A DNA stretch of 64,000 nucleotides from Saccharicrinis sp050589685 (lineage in GTDB: Bacteria > Bacteroidota > Bacteroidia > Bacteroidales > Marinilabiliaceae). The notes below the pieces were generated by a model. It had not been told where the DNA came from. It worked only from the letters and a program-made list of their open reading frames with translations, and did not search any database. Position numbers and translations under genes: made by a program. Positions within the stretch are counted from its first letter, which is position 1. Every line of letters begins with the position of its first letter. This document shows positions 54,986-62,860 of the stretch, piece by piece. The stretch is taken from contig NZ_JBNGOS010000012.1 in the NCBI RefSeq assembly GCF_050589685.1, positions 1-64,000 of the forward strand. The letters are read 5' to 3'.

Positions 54986-55918
54986 ATGGAGTCTGACAAA
55001 ATAATTATTGGTACCAGAGGAAGTCGATTAGCACTTTATCAAGCCAATAAAGTCAAGCAGGAGTTGGAGAATCAATGTCCTGATCTGACTGTGGAAATAA
55101 AAATTATAAAAACCAAAGGGGATAAAATTCTGGATGTAGCGCTGTCGAAAATCGGAGACAAAGGGCTTTTTACAAAAGAATTGGAAGTAGCCTTGTTGTG
55201 TAAGGAAATTGATTTGGCGGTTCATAGTTTAAAAGATTTACCTACTGAATTGCCACAAGAATTTACGATTGGGGCTGTTTTGGAACGTGCTGATTTCAGA
55301 GATGCCTTAGTAAGCAAAGGTGGACTAAAACTGCGTGAGCTGACCGGTGATCATACGATTGCCACCTCCAGTCTTCGAAGAATTGCCGGACTAAAAAAAG
55401 TAAATGCTGATTTTACCATAGTGGATATCCGGGGAAATGTGAATACACGGCTTCAAAAAATGGAGGACGGATACTGTGACGCCATGATAATGGCTGCTGC
55501 CGGACTAAAAAGGCTGGGGCTTGATAAATACATTACCGAAGTTTTGGAACCTGCTGAGTTTATTCCTGCAGTGGCACAGGGAGCTATAGCAGTAGAAACG
55601 CGCGCAGGAGATAGTGGCGTAAACAACGTGTTGCAACGGATCAATCATATGCCTACCCAGCAAGCGGTCACTGCCGAAAGAGCCTTTATGAGAAGCCTGG
55701 AGGGAGGGTGTCAGGTGCCCGTTGGAGCCTATAGTACTTCACGGAACGGGGAAATCACCTTGACGGGATTTGTTTCTTCATTAAACGGAGACAATTATCT
55801 AAAAGAAACCTTGACGGATAAAGCGGAAAATGCCGGGATGCTAGGAGAAAAGCTTGCGGAGAAATTAGTGGAGAAGGGCGCAAAGGAAATTTTAAAAGAT
55901 ATACGTAGCAATGGTTGA
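54986..55918 (+). CDS. hemC: Porphobilinogen deaminase (hydroxymethylbilane synthase)
   Basis: HemC polymerises four porphobilinogens to hydroxymethylbilane on a dipyrromethane cofactor. The 310-residue product has GTRGSRLALYQA at 9-20, HSLKDLPTELP with catalytic Asp84, TSSLRRIA (128-135), DIRGNVNTRLQK (148-158) and LEGGCQVPVGAY with the cofactor-bearing Cys242. Its end overlaps hemD by 8 bases. Confidence 0.97.
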   Translation: MESDKIIIGTRGSRLALYQANKVKQELENQCPDLTVEIKIIKTKGDKILDVALSKIGDKGLFTKELEVALLCKEIDLAVHSLKDLPTELPQEFTIGAVLERADFRDALVSKGGLKLRELTGDHTIATSSLRRIAGLKKVNADFTIVDIRGNVNTRLQKMEDGYCDAMIMAAAGLKRLGLDKYITEVLEPAEFIPAVAQGAIAVETRAGDSGVNNVLQRINHMPTQQAVTAERAFMRSLEGGCQVPVGAYSTSRNGEITLTGFVSSLNGDNYLKETLTDKAENAGMLGEKLAEKLVEKGAKEILKDIRSNG

Positions 55919-56696
55919 CTCACCTCAAAAAAAAACTACCGTATCACTTAAAGGTAGGTGTTTTATTTCCACTCGACCACCAGGTAAATCCAATGAGTTA
56001 AGAGATTTGCTAAAACAACATGGTGCCGAATTGCTTGAGTTTCCAATGATTGAATTGTCAGAGCTGGAATGCGACGAGGTATGTAAGGATATTTTGGCTA
56101 ACTACTGCCATTATACGCATATCGCTTTTACCAGTGCCTACGGGTTTGAGTTTTTCTACCAAAAAATCAGCAAGCATCAACATTTCGAAAAAATCATAGC
56201 TACATTTAAGATAGCTTCCATTGGTTATAAAACATCAGCGTTGATTCGTAGAAAAGGTTTAAAGATTGATTTTGATGCCAACGCAAAAACAGGAGAAGAG
56301 TTTGCCCGTAAATTAGTAAAATACCTTTCCGGAAAAAAAGCCCACCTAATTTGGGCAACAGGTTACATATCTCCCAATAATCTGATGAAAAAAGCGGGTG
56401 CAGTTGCGCAAGTAACCCGGGTAAACCTTTATAAAAATGAATTACCTGATAAAATTGACAGTAAATTACTCCAAAAGATTAAACAGCAACAATATGATAT
56501 GATTGTATTGACCAGTCCTTCTGCTTTTAAAAATTTATTCAGATTATTGGAGGCAAAGGATTTAAAGGTGGTTTGTATTGGGCGTACTACCGCATCCGAG
56601 GTGGAGAGGCACGGTGTTAAACCCCTGGCTGTTGCCGATGAACCCAGTTCAAAGGGAATTGCCGAGGCTATTTTGAAATATTACAGAAGCCTGTAG
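55911..56696 (+). CDS. hemD: Uroporphyrinogen-III synthase
   Basis: HemD closes hydroxymethylbilane with inversion of ring D to uroporphyrinogen III. The 261-residue product is as divergent as usual for HemD, but has the two-lobe pattern: CFISTRPPGKSNELRDLL at the start, HIAFTSAYGFEFFYQ (a Thr/Ser-rich loop), then the second lobe with YDMIVLTSPSAFKNLF and VVCIGRTTASEVERHGV (about 217-233). Overlap with hemC supports the call. Confidence 0.9.
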   Translation: MVDSPQKKTTVSLKGRCFISTRPPGKSNELRDLLKQHGAELLEFPMIELSELECDEVCKDILANYCHYTHIAFTSAYGFEFFYQKISKHQHFEKIIATFKIASIGYKTSALIRRKGLKIDFDANAKTGEEFARKLVKYLSGKKAHLIWATGYISPNNLMKKAGAVAQVTRVNLYKNELPDKIDSKLLQKIKQQQYDMIVLTSPSAFKNLFRLLEAKDLKVVCIGRTTASEVERHGVKPLAVADEPSSKGIAEAILKYYRSL

Positions 56697-56721
56697 CTAC
56701 TAGCCTGTAGTCACTAGCTTA
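56688..56721. repeat. Heptamer tract between hemD and hemB
   Basis: Starting in the last codons of hemD, the sequence runs as 7-base words that mostly begin TAG (for example TAGCTAC at 56694 and TAGCCTG at 56701). The hemD stop codon TAG is itself the start of one word. Two 14-base units are very similar. Confidence 0.55.
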
Positions 56722-56744
56722 TAACAAATAAAACAAATATAATT

Positions 56745-57713
56745 ATGGCTTTCCCAATAACAAGACTGCGAAGACTAAGAAAAACAGAAGTTTCCCGTAA
56801 TATGATTCGTGAAACTCAGCTGACAAGAAACGATTTAATCATGCCTTTGTTCGTGCGTCCAGGAAAACGAGTGCAGAATCCGATTAACTCCATGCCGGGT
56901 AATCATCAGCTTTCGGTAGATATGCTGGTTGAAAAGTGCAAGGAGCTTTACGGTAAGGGTGTGCAATCGGTCTTGCTGTTTGGAATTCCGGAACATAAGG
57001 ACGAACATGGTTTGGTGGCTTGCGAGGAAAATGGAATTGTACAACAAGCCACCAGAGCCATTAAAAAAGAATTGCCCGAACTTTTTGTGATTGCCGATGT
57101 TTGTAACTGTGAATATACCACACACGGCCATTGCGGAACGATTATAGATGGTGATGTGGATAACGATTCTACCTTAATTACATTGGGAAAACAATCGGTT
57201 TCGCTGGCGCATGCAGGTGTTGATATGATTGCTCCAAGCGATATGATGGACGGTCGTGTAGGTTTTATAAGACAGGCGTTGGACGAGAATAAATTTACCA
57301 ACATGCCCATTATGGCTTATTCTGCCAAGTATGCCTCTGCCTTTTATGGCCCGTTTCGCGATGCGGCCGAGAGTGCACCACAATTTGGAAACCGTGCCAC
57401 CTATCAGATGGATCCCGCGAACAGCAACGAGGCCGTCCGCGAAGTGGAACAGGATATTATTGAGGGGGCGGATATTGTAATGGTAAAGCCTGCATTAAGT
57501 TACCTGGACATTATCAACCGGGTGAAAACTGAATTTAATATGCCGGTATGTGCTTACAATGTGAGTGGTGAGTTTTCAATGGTAAAAGCAGCTGCCGAAA
57601 AAGGTTGGATAGACGAGGATAGAATCACCTTGGAGATTTTAACCTCTATTAAACGAGCTGGCTCTGATATCATTATATCCTATCATACACAGGATGTTGT
57701 TGAAAAATTATAG
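56745..57713 (+). CDS. hemB: Porphobilinogen synthase (5-aminolaevulinate dehydratase)
   Basis: HemB condenses two 5-aminolaevulinates. The 322-residue product has the zinc-type active-site loop DVCNCEYTTHGHCG with Cys120, Cys122 and Cys130, and the two Schiff-base lysines Lys195 (AYSAKYASAFYGPFR) and Lys248 (MVKPALSYLDI). The Cys triad says zinc-dependent rather than the magnesium-only type. Preceded by the heptamer tract and followed by a 170-base gap to hemL. Confidence 0.97.
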   Translation: MAFPITRLRRLRKTEVSRNMIRETQLTRNDLIMPLFVRPGKRVQNPINSMPGNHQLSVDMLVEKCKELYGKGVQSVLLFGIPEHKDEHGLVACEENGIVQQATRAIKKELPELFVIADVCNCEYTTHGHCGTIIDGDVDNDSTLITLGKQSVSLAHAGVDMIAPSDMMDGRVGFIRQALDENKFTNMPIMAYSAKYASAFYGPFRDAAESAPQFGNRATYQMDPANSNEAVREVEQDIIEGADIVMVKPALSYLDIINRVKTEFNMPVCAYNVSGEFSMVKAAAEKGWIDEDRITLEILTSIKRAGSDIIISYHTQDVVEKL

Positions 57714-57883
57714 AGATGGACACTGAGAAAATAAGGTAGAGAATTGAGAATAAATCAAAAGAATAAAACCGACGTATCATGATCTGTATTAAATATACTA
57801 AGTGAATGTTCGTTGAAAATTAATAAAGTTAGTTTGATAAAGGATAATAGACTTTGTGTTTATCTTTTATCTAAAAATCTATC

Positions 57884-59176
57884 ATGAATATACAAAATAG
57901 CAAATCTGCTTACCAGGAGGCGGTAAAACATATCCCGGGCGGTGTTAATTCACCTGTGAGAGCTTTTAATTCAGTGGGAGGTAATCCTCTATTTATAAAA
58001 AAAGCCATCGGTGCAAGAATAACAGATATTGATGACAATGAGTATATCGATTATGTTGGCTCGTGGGGACCAATGATCCTGGGGCACACACATGCCGATG
58101 TGGTGAATGCCTTGCATCACACAGCTATCAACGGAACCAGTTTTGGGGCACCTACTCTAATGGAAACCGAAATGGCAAACCTGATTTGTGCGATGGTTCC
58201 TTCCATTGAAAGCGTCCGAATGGTAAACTCGGGAACCGAAGCCACCATGAGCGCCCTTCGTTTGGCACGTGGTTATACCCAACGCGATTTGGTCATCAAA
58301 TTCGAAGGGTGTTATCACGGGCATGGCGACAGCTTTTTGATTAAAGCCGGTTCAGGGGCGTTAACCCTGGGCACACCCAATTCGCCGGGAGTAACCAGGG
58401 GAACTGCCAGCGATACCCTGACGGCCGGTTATAATAATTTGGATTCCGTCCTGCATCTTTTCTCTGAATATAAGGACCGGATTGCCGCTGTAATTATCGA
58501 GCCTGTTACGGGAAATATGGGCGTCATCAAACCCAGTGATGAATTTATTAAAGGTGTTCGAAAAGCCTGTACTGATAATGGTGCCTTGTTAATATTCGAT
58601 GAGGTTATGACGGGGTTCAGGGTGGCCAAAGGTGGTGCCCAGGAACTATTGGGCATCACTCCTGATTTAACCACCTTGGGTAAGATTATCGGGGGAGGAT
58701 TGCCCGTTGGTGCTTATGGGGGTAAAAAGGAAATTATGGATATGCTGGCACCCAATGGGCCTGTTTATCAGGCAGGAACCCTATCGGGAAACCCAATGGC
58801 CATGGCAGCCGGATTAACCACCTTAAAAATTCTGAACGAAACAGAAGGTTTTTATGATCGCCTGGAAGAAAAAGCTGCCTTTTTAGCAGATGGACTTCAA
58901 AAGAATATGGATGACTTAAATTTTCCCGGAGTCATCAATAGGGTGGGTTCAATGTTTACATTGTTTTTCACAAATGAAGCCGAGGTGAACAACTTCTCCG
59001 ATGTGATGAAGTGTGATACGGAATTATTCGCCCAATACTTTAGGCTTGGATTGGAAAGCGGTATTTATGCGGCTCCATCCCAATTTGAAGCGGGTTTCGT
59101 ATCCATAGCCCACACCAATGAAGATTTACAGACAACTATTGATAAGAGCTTTGAAGCTTTAAAACAGTTGAAATAA
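57884..59176 (+). CDS. hemL: Glutamate-1-semialdehyde 2,1-aminomutase
   Basis: HemL converts glutamate-1-semialdehyde to 5-aminolaevulinate with PLP/PMP. The 430-residue product shows HIPGGVNSPVRAF, MVNSGTEATMSALRLARG, FEGCYHGHGDSFL, FDEVMTGFRVA and TLGKIIGGGLPVGAYGG with the PLP-binding Lys267. It matches HemL (about 430 residues) rather than other class-III aminotransferases. Confidence 0.97.
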   Translation: MNIQNSKSAYQEAVKHIPGGVNSPVRAFNSVGGNPLFIKKAIGARITDIDDNEYIDYVGSWGPMILGHTHADVVNALHHTAINGTSFGAPTLMETEMANLICAMVPSIESVRMVNSGTEATMSALRLARGYTQRDLVIKFEGCYHGHGDSFLIKAGSGALTLGTPNSPGVTRGTASDTLTAGYNNLDSVLHLFSEYKDRIAAVIIEPVTGNMGVIKPSDEFIKGVRKACTDNGALLIFDEVMTGFRVAKGGAQELLGITPDLTTLGKIIGGGLPVGAYGGKKEIMDMLAPNGPVYQAGTLSGNPMAMAAGLTTLKILNETEGFYDRLEEKAAFLADGLQKNMDDLNFPGVINRVGSMFTLFFTNEAEVNNFSDVMKCDTELFAQYFRLGLESGIYAAPSQFEAGFVSIAHTNEDLQTTIDKSFEALKQLK

Positions 59177-59178
59177 GT

Positions 59179-59213
59179 TTTAAAGTCTTTGATTCAAAGT
59201 CTCTTATCTACTC
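59179..59213. repeat. Possible heptamer tract between hemL and hemE
   Basis: Just after the hemL stop, 7-base words such as TTTAAAG and TTCAAAG alternate with words that begin TCT. Weaker than the tracts at 35678 and 17728. Confidence 0.35.
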
Positions 59214-59245
59214 CCGCAATACTGTGGGACAAGTAACCTAAATAC

Positions 59246-60277
59246 ATGAACGACTCGATTTTATTGAAAACCCTTGCGGGAGAACAAACGGAACGACCGC
59301 CATTTTGGTTTATGCGACAGGCAGGCAGGGTTTTGCCATCTTACATGAAACTCAAAGAGAAACATTCTTTTTGGGAAATGATGCAAAAACCTGAACTGGG
59401 AGCCAAGGTAACCTTGCTGCCTGTGGATGATTTGGGAGTTGATGCCGCCATTTTGTTCTCCGATATTTTGGTGATCCCCTACGCCATGGGAATGGGACTG
59501 GAATTTACCGATAGAGGCCCTGAATTTGAGGTTCCGCTGGTGGCACGGGATAACCCTGTGGAAGCTTTAAATCCCGATCCGGATAAGCTCAATTATATTT
59601 ACGAGGTCATCCAACAAATCATAGCCACAAAGCCCACTCATATTCCATTGATCGGTTTTTGCGGGGCGCCATTAACCGTGCTTTGTTATATGCTGCAGGG
59701 AATTGGTCGAAGCAAGGATTTTCCGTTGGCCACCACCTTTATCTATCAGCATAAAGAGACGGTAAAAAAGTTGGTGGATGCCATCACCGAGTTGTCCATC
59801 ATCTATGCCAAAGGACAGATAAAACAGGGCATCAAGGTTTTTCAGCTGTTCGAAACACATGGCGGCCTGCTCCCATTTGAGTTGTACAAGGAGCTGTTTG
59901 TTCCATCGGTGAAAAAGATAGCGGCGGCGGTTAGGGAGGAAGGTATTCCTTTTATTTATTTTCCCAAAGATCTGGGAACAGGGATCGCAGAGGTAACACC
60001 TGATATGTGTGACTATTTAAGCATCGATTGGCAAACGCCCATAGAGGTGGCCAGAAAGATGGTAGATAAAAATATTGGCTTGCAAGGAAATATAGATCCA
60101 AGATTACTGTATGCCGATCAGAACACTATTGAAGCTACTTTAAACAGGTATATCAACTTTGGCAGCAAAAACCGGGATTGGATTATCAACCTGGGGCACG
60201 GCTTTTTGCCTGATATCCCATACGATAACGCTAAGTTCCTGGCCGATTGGATAAAACAAACCGACTGGAAAAGGTAG
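59246..60277 (+). CDS. hemE: Uroporphyrinogen decarboxylase
   Basis: HemE removes four carboxyl groups from uroporphyrinogen III to give coproporphyrinogen III. The 343-residue product has RPPFWFMRQAGRVLPSY (18-34, substrate-binding Arg), ILFSDILVIPYAMGMGLEF, GFCGAPLTVLCYMLQG and the C-terminal NLGHGFLPDIPYDN. Length is typical. Confidence 0.97.
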   Translation: MNDSILLKTLAGEQTERPPFWFMRQAGRVLPSYMKLKEKHSFWEMMQKPELGAKVTLLPVDDLGVDAAILFSDILVIPYAMGMGLEFTDRGPEFEVPLVARDNPVEALNPDPDKLNYIYEVIQQIIATKPTHIPLIGFCGAPLTVLCYMLQGIGRSKDFPLATTFIYQHKETVKKLVDAITELSIIYAKGQIKQGIKVFQLFETHGGLLPFELYKELFVPSVKKIAAAVREEGIPFIYFPKDLGTGIAEVTPDMCDYLSIDWQTPIEVARKMVDKNIGLQGNIDPRLLYADQNTIEATLNRYINFGSKNRDWIINLGHGFLPDIPYDNAKFLADWIKQTDWKR

Positions 60278-60356
60278 GGTCCACGAGAAACGAAGAACCC
60301 GGGTAAAACAGTGTGGCGAAGTAGTTTGTTATTAACAATTATTCGAGGATAAACAT

Positions 60357-60671
60357 ATGTTGGAAAAACTAAAAACACGATGGGGTATCCACTCCAACTG
60401 GCAGATCATCATTATCCTGATCGTATTCTCGGTGACGGGAAGTGCGGCGGTATATGTAAAAAAAATAATCTTCGATTTGTTGGGGATTGATGCCGATACC
60501 TCCCTGTGGATTAAAATACCCATGTATATTTTGACCATATTACCGGCCTATCAAATCTTATTGTTGGTATTTGGGTTTGTTTTCGGTCAGTTTCGGTTTT
60601 TCTATAATTTCCAGAAAAAGAGTTTTGGGCGTTTTGTTCGCAAAAAGAAGAAAGCAGAAGAAAGCGCCTAG
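60357..60671 (+). CDS. Small membrane protein in the haem cluster (DUF6787-like)
   Basis: The 104-residue product has two membrane helices (about 16-36 and 52-77), starting MLEKLKTRWGIHSNWQ and ending in a basic tail (FVRKKKKAEESA). The opening resembles the DUF6787 proteins of Bacteroidota that I recall next to haem or envelope genes; this identity is from memory and weak. It lies between hemE and hemF in the same direction, which suggests a link to haem or its export, not shown. Confidence 0.6.
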   Translation: MLEKLKTRWGIHSNWQIIIILIVFSVTGSAAVYVKKIIFDLLGIDADTSLWIKIPMYILTILPAYQILLLVFGFVFGQFRFFYNFQKKSFGRFVRKKKKAEESA

Positions 60672-60684
60672 CTACAATACGTTT

Positions 60685-60740
60685 TCTAAAGTTCAAAACC
60701 TTTAAAAAGATTTGATATCTCAAATTTCTATCTCAATAAC
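60685..60740. repeat. Possible heptamer-like tract before hemF
   Basis: The spacer before hemF can be split into 7-base words (TCTAAAG, then TTCAAAA; later TCAAATT, then TCTATCT), similar to the tract after hemL. Degenerate, so confidence is low. Confidence 0.3.
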
Positions 60741-60749
60741 GCCTGTCGC

Positions 60750-61649
60750 ATGATACATACTTCGCGAATAGCATCCATTTACAAACCATTACAGCAACAA
60801 ATGTGTCGCCAACTGGAGGAGGGCGATGGCAAAGGTGTGTTTCGACAGATACCATGGACAAAAGAAATAGGTTCGGGCTTGACTTGCGTGATGAAAGATG
60901 GTAATGTGATAGAAAAGGCCGGGCTTAATTTTTCGCATGTGGAAGGGGAATTTACCGATAGGATGAAAACTATTTTAGGTATGAAGGCCAATCGATATTC
61001 CGCAACGGGCATCTCTTCCATTATTCATCCCTATAACCCGTTTGTGCCTATCATCCATATGAACGTGCGCTACTTTGAGCTGGATAATGGTGTGTACTGG
61101 TTTGGTGGAGGTATTGATCTAACGCCGCATTATGTGGATAAAGCGGAAGCAGCGTGGTTTCATCATACTTTAAAAGATATCTGCGATAAATACGGAAAAA
61201 ACTATTATCCCGACTATAAAGCCTGGGCGGATAATTATTTCTTTATCAGACACCGAAACGAAACGCGCGGTATAGGGGGAATCTTTTTCGACCGTATTCA
61301 ACCTGGGGGAGTTGATGGACTGGCTAACTTCTTGAGCTTTACTGTCGATCTGGCGAAAGCCTACCCACAGATTTATTGCGATATTATGGATAAAAAGCGC
61401 AATACTCCTTTCGACGAATCCAATAAACAATGGCAAGCTTTGCGCAGAGGACGCTATGTGGAATATAACCTCGTATACGACCGTGGTACCAAGTTCGGTT
61501 TAGAATCAGGAGGAAACACGGAATCCATCCTGGTCAGCATGCCGCCTATGGCACAATGGGAATATAGTCATCTACCTAAAGTAAATTCACCGGAACAGCA
61601 AACAATGGATTTGCTGAAGAAGGGGGTTGATTGGGTAAAGAAGGAATAG
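60750..61649 (+). CDS. hemF: Oxygen-dependent coproporphyrinogen III oxidase
   Basis: HemF uses O2 to convert two propionates of coproporphyrinogen III to vinyl groups, giving protoporphyrinogen IX. The 299-residue product has GVFRQIPWTKEIGSGLTCVM, the conserved HPYNPFVPIIHMNVRYFE, the active-site GIDLTPHYVDKAEAAWFH region and FDRIQPGGVDGLANFLSF. Use of O2 suggests aerobic or facultative growth. The next enzymes, protoporphyrinogen oxidase and ferrochelatase, are not in the window. Confidence 0.97.
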   Translation: MIHTSRIASIYKPLQQQMCRQLEEGDGKGVFRQIPWTKEIGSGLTCVMKDGNVIEKAGLNFSHVEGEFTDRMKTILGMKANRYSATGISSIIHPYNPFVPIIHMNVRYFELDNGVYWFGGGIDLTPHYVDKAEAAWFHHTLKDICDKYGKNYYPDYKAWADNYFFIRHRNETRGIGGIFFDRIQPGGVDGLANFLSFTVDLAKAYPQIYCDIMDKKRNTPFDESNKQWQALRRGRYVEYNLVYDRGTKFGLESGGNTESILVSMPPMAQWEYSHLPKVNSPEQQTMDLLKKGVDWVKKE

Positions 61650-61840
61650 CCAGCCAAAAATATTCCCATCATTGTCATCAGACTTCATCTAAATGCCCAT
61701 TCGATTAACAAAATCTGAACATTATTAAAAACCATTTCGTCCAGAGAGGTTCTCGAGTAAAGGACTTTTGTTGACTGAAAGAAAATCAAACTAAGCCTGA
61801 TAAGACGCATAATGCATATGGTCAGATCTCGGATGATGGA

Positions 61841-62854
61841 CTAAACCACGTTAACTTCTTTTTCGATGTCGATGCCAAATTTATCTTTTACTGATTTCTG
61901 AATCTCAGCGGCGAGGGCAAGAATTTCATTGCCGTTAGCTTCCCCGGTTTTATTGATAAGCACTAAGGCTTGTTTGTCGTGAACTGCTGCATTGCCCATT
62001 GCCTTGCCTTTCCAACCACTTTGTTCAATCATCCAACCAGCCGGAATTTTTGTGTATTGATCATCAACCTTATAATAGGGAGCGTTAGGATAAGCTGAAA
62101 GAAGCTTATCGGCGATTTGCTTTTCAACCACCGGGTTTTTGAAGAAACTTCCGGCATTTCCGGCAGCTTCGGGGTCGGGTAGTTTGGATTCCCTGATATT
62201 GATAACCGCTTTTCTTACATTAGATAGATTGACTTCGCCCAGCTTTTCCAGCTCTTCTTTTACACCACGATAATCGGTTTTTAATTCACCTTGCTTGTGC
62301 AATAAAAATTGAACCGATGTAATGATGGTTTTTCCTTTTAAGGTATTTTTAAAAATACTGTTTCTGTATGAAAATTTACATTCTCTATTTTTAAAGCTGA
62401 ATGGTTCCAGTGTGTCCAGGTATATGCCATTTACCTGGGTAATCACATCCATTATTTCCACACCATAGGCACCAATGTTTTGCACCGGGCTAGCCCCAAC
62501 GTTGCCCGGTATCAGGGATAGATTTTCAATGCCAAAGTATCCTTTTTCAACACTCCATGCCACAAAACTGTCCCAATCGACACCTGCACCAGCCTCCACC
62601 CAAATGCTATGTGTGTTTTCGTCTATGATATTGATCACCTGAATATTCGGTTTAACAACCAGCCCTTTGAAATCTGACTTGAAAAGCACGTTGCTGCCGG
62701 CTCCTAATACAAAAAGAGGGAGGGCCTTGAATCTAACATTGCTTAAAACCTCAATTATTTCCTCTTCGTTTTGTGGTGCCGAAAAATAATCGGCATATAT
62801 ATCAAAGTGAAAAGTATTGTGTTTTTTAAGGGGAAAATGTTCTTGTATTATCAT
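61841..62854 (-). CDS. murB: UDP-N-acetylenolpyruvoylglucosamine reductase
   Basis: MurB reduces UDP-GlcNAc-enolpyruvate to UDP-MurNAc with NADPH and FAD. The 337-residue product is a type I MurB: N-terminal FAD site PLFVLGAGSNVLFKSDF, SLIPGNVGASPVQNIGAYGVEI, FSYRNSIFK (Tyr of the type I loop) and C-terminal AAGNAGSFFKNPVV with the catalytic Ser, then PAGWMIEQSGWKG. It lies 6 bases downstream of the Wzc-like gene on the same strand, so the two are probably co-transcribed. Confidence 0.96.
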   Translation of the reverse strand: MIIQEHFPLKKHNTFHFDIYADYFSAPQNEEEIIEVLSNVRFKALPLFVLGAGSNVLFKSDFKGLVVKPNIQVINIIDENTHSIWVEAGAGVDWDSFVAWSVEKGYFGIENLSLIPGNVGASPVQNIGAYGVEIMDVITQVNGIYLDTLEPFSFKNRECKFSYRNSIFKNTLKGKTIITSVQFLLHKQGELKTDYRGVKEELEKLGEVNLSNVRKAVINIRESKLPDPEAAGNAGSFFKNPVVEKQIADKLLSAYPNAPYYKVDDQYTKIPAGWMIEQSGWKGKAMGNAAVHDKQALVLINKTGEANGNEILALAAEIQKSVKDKFGIDIEKEVNVV

Positions 62855-62860
62855 GGTAAA

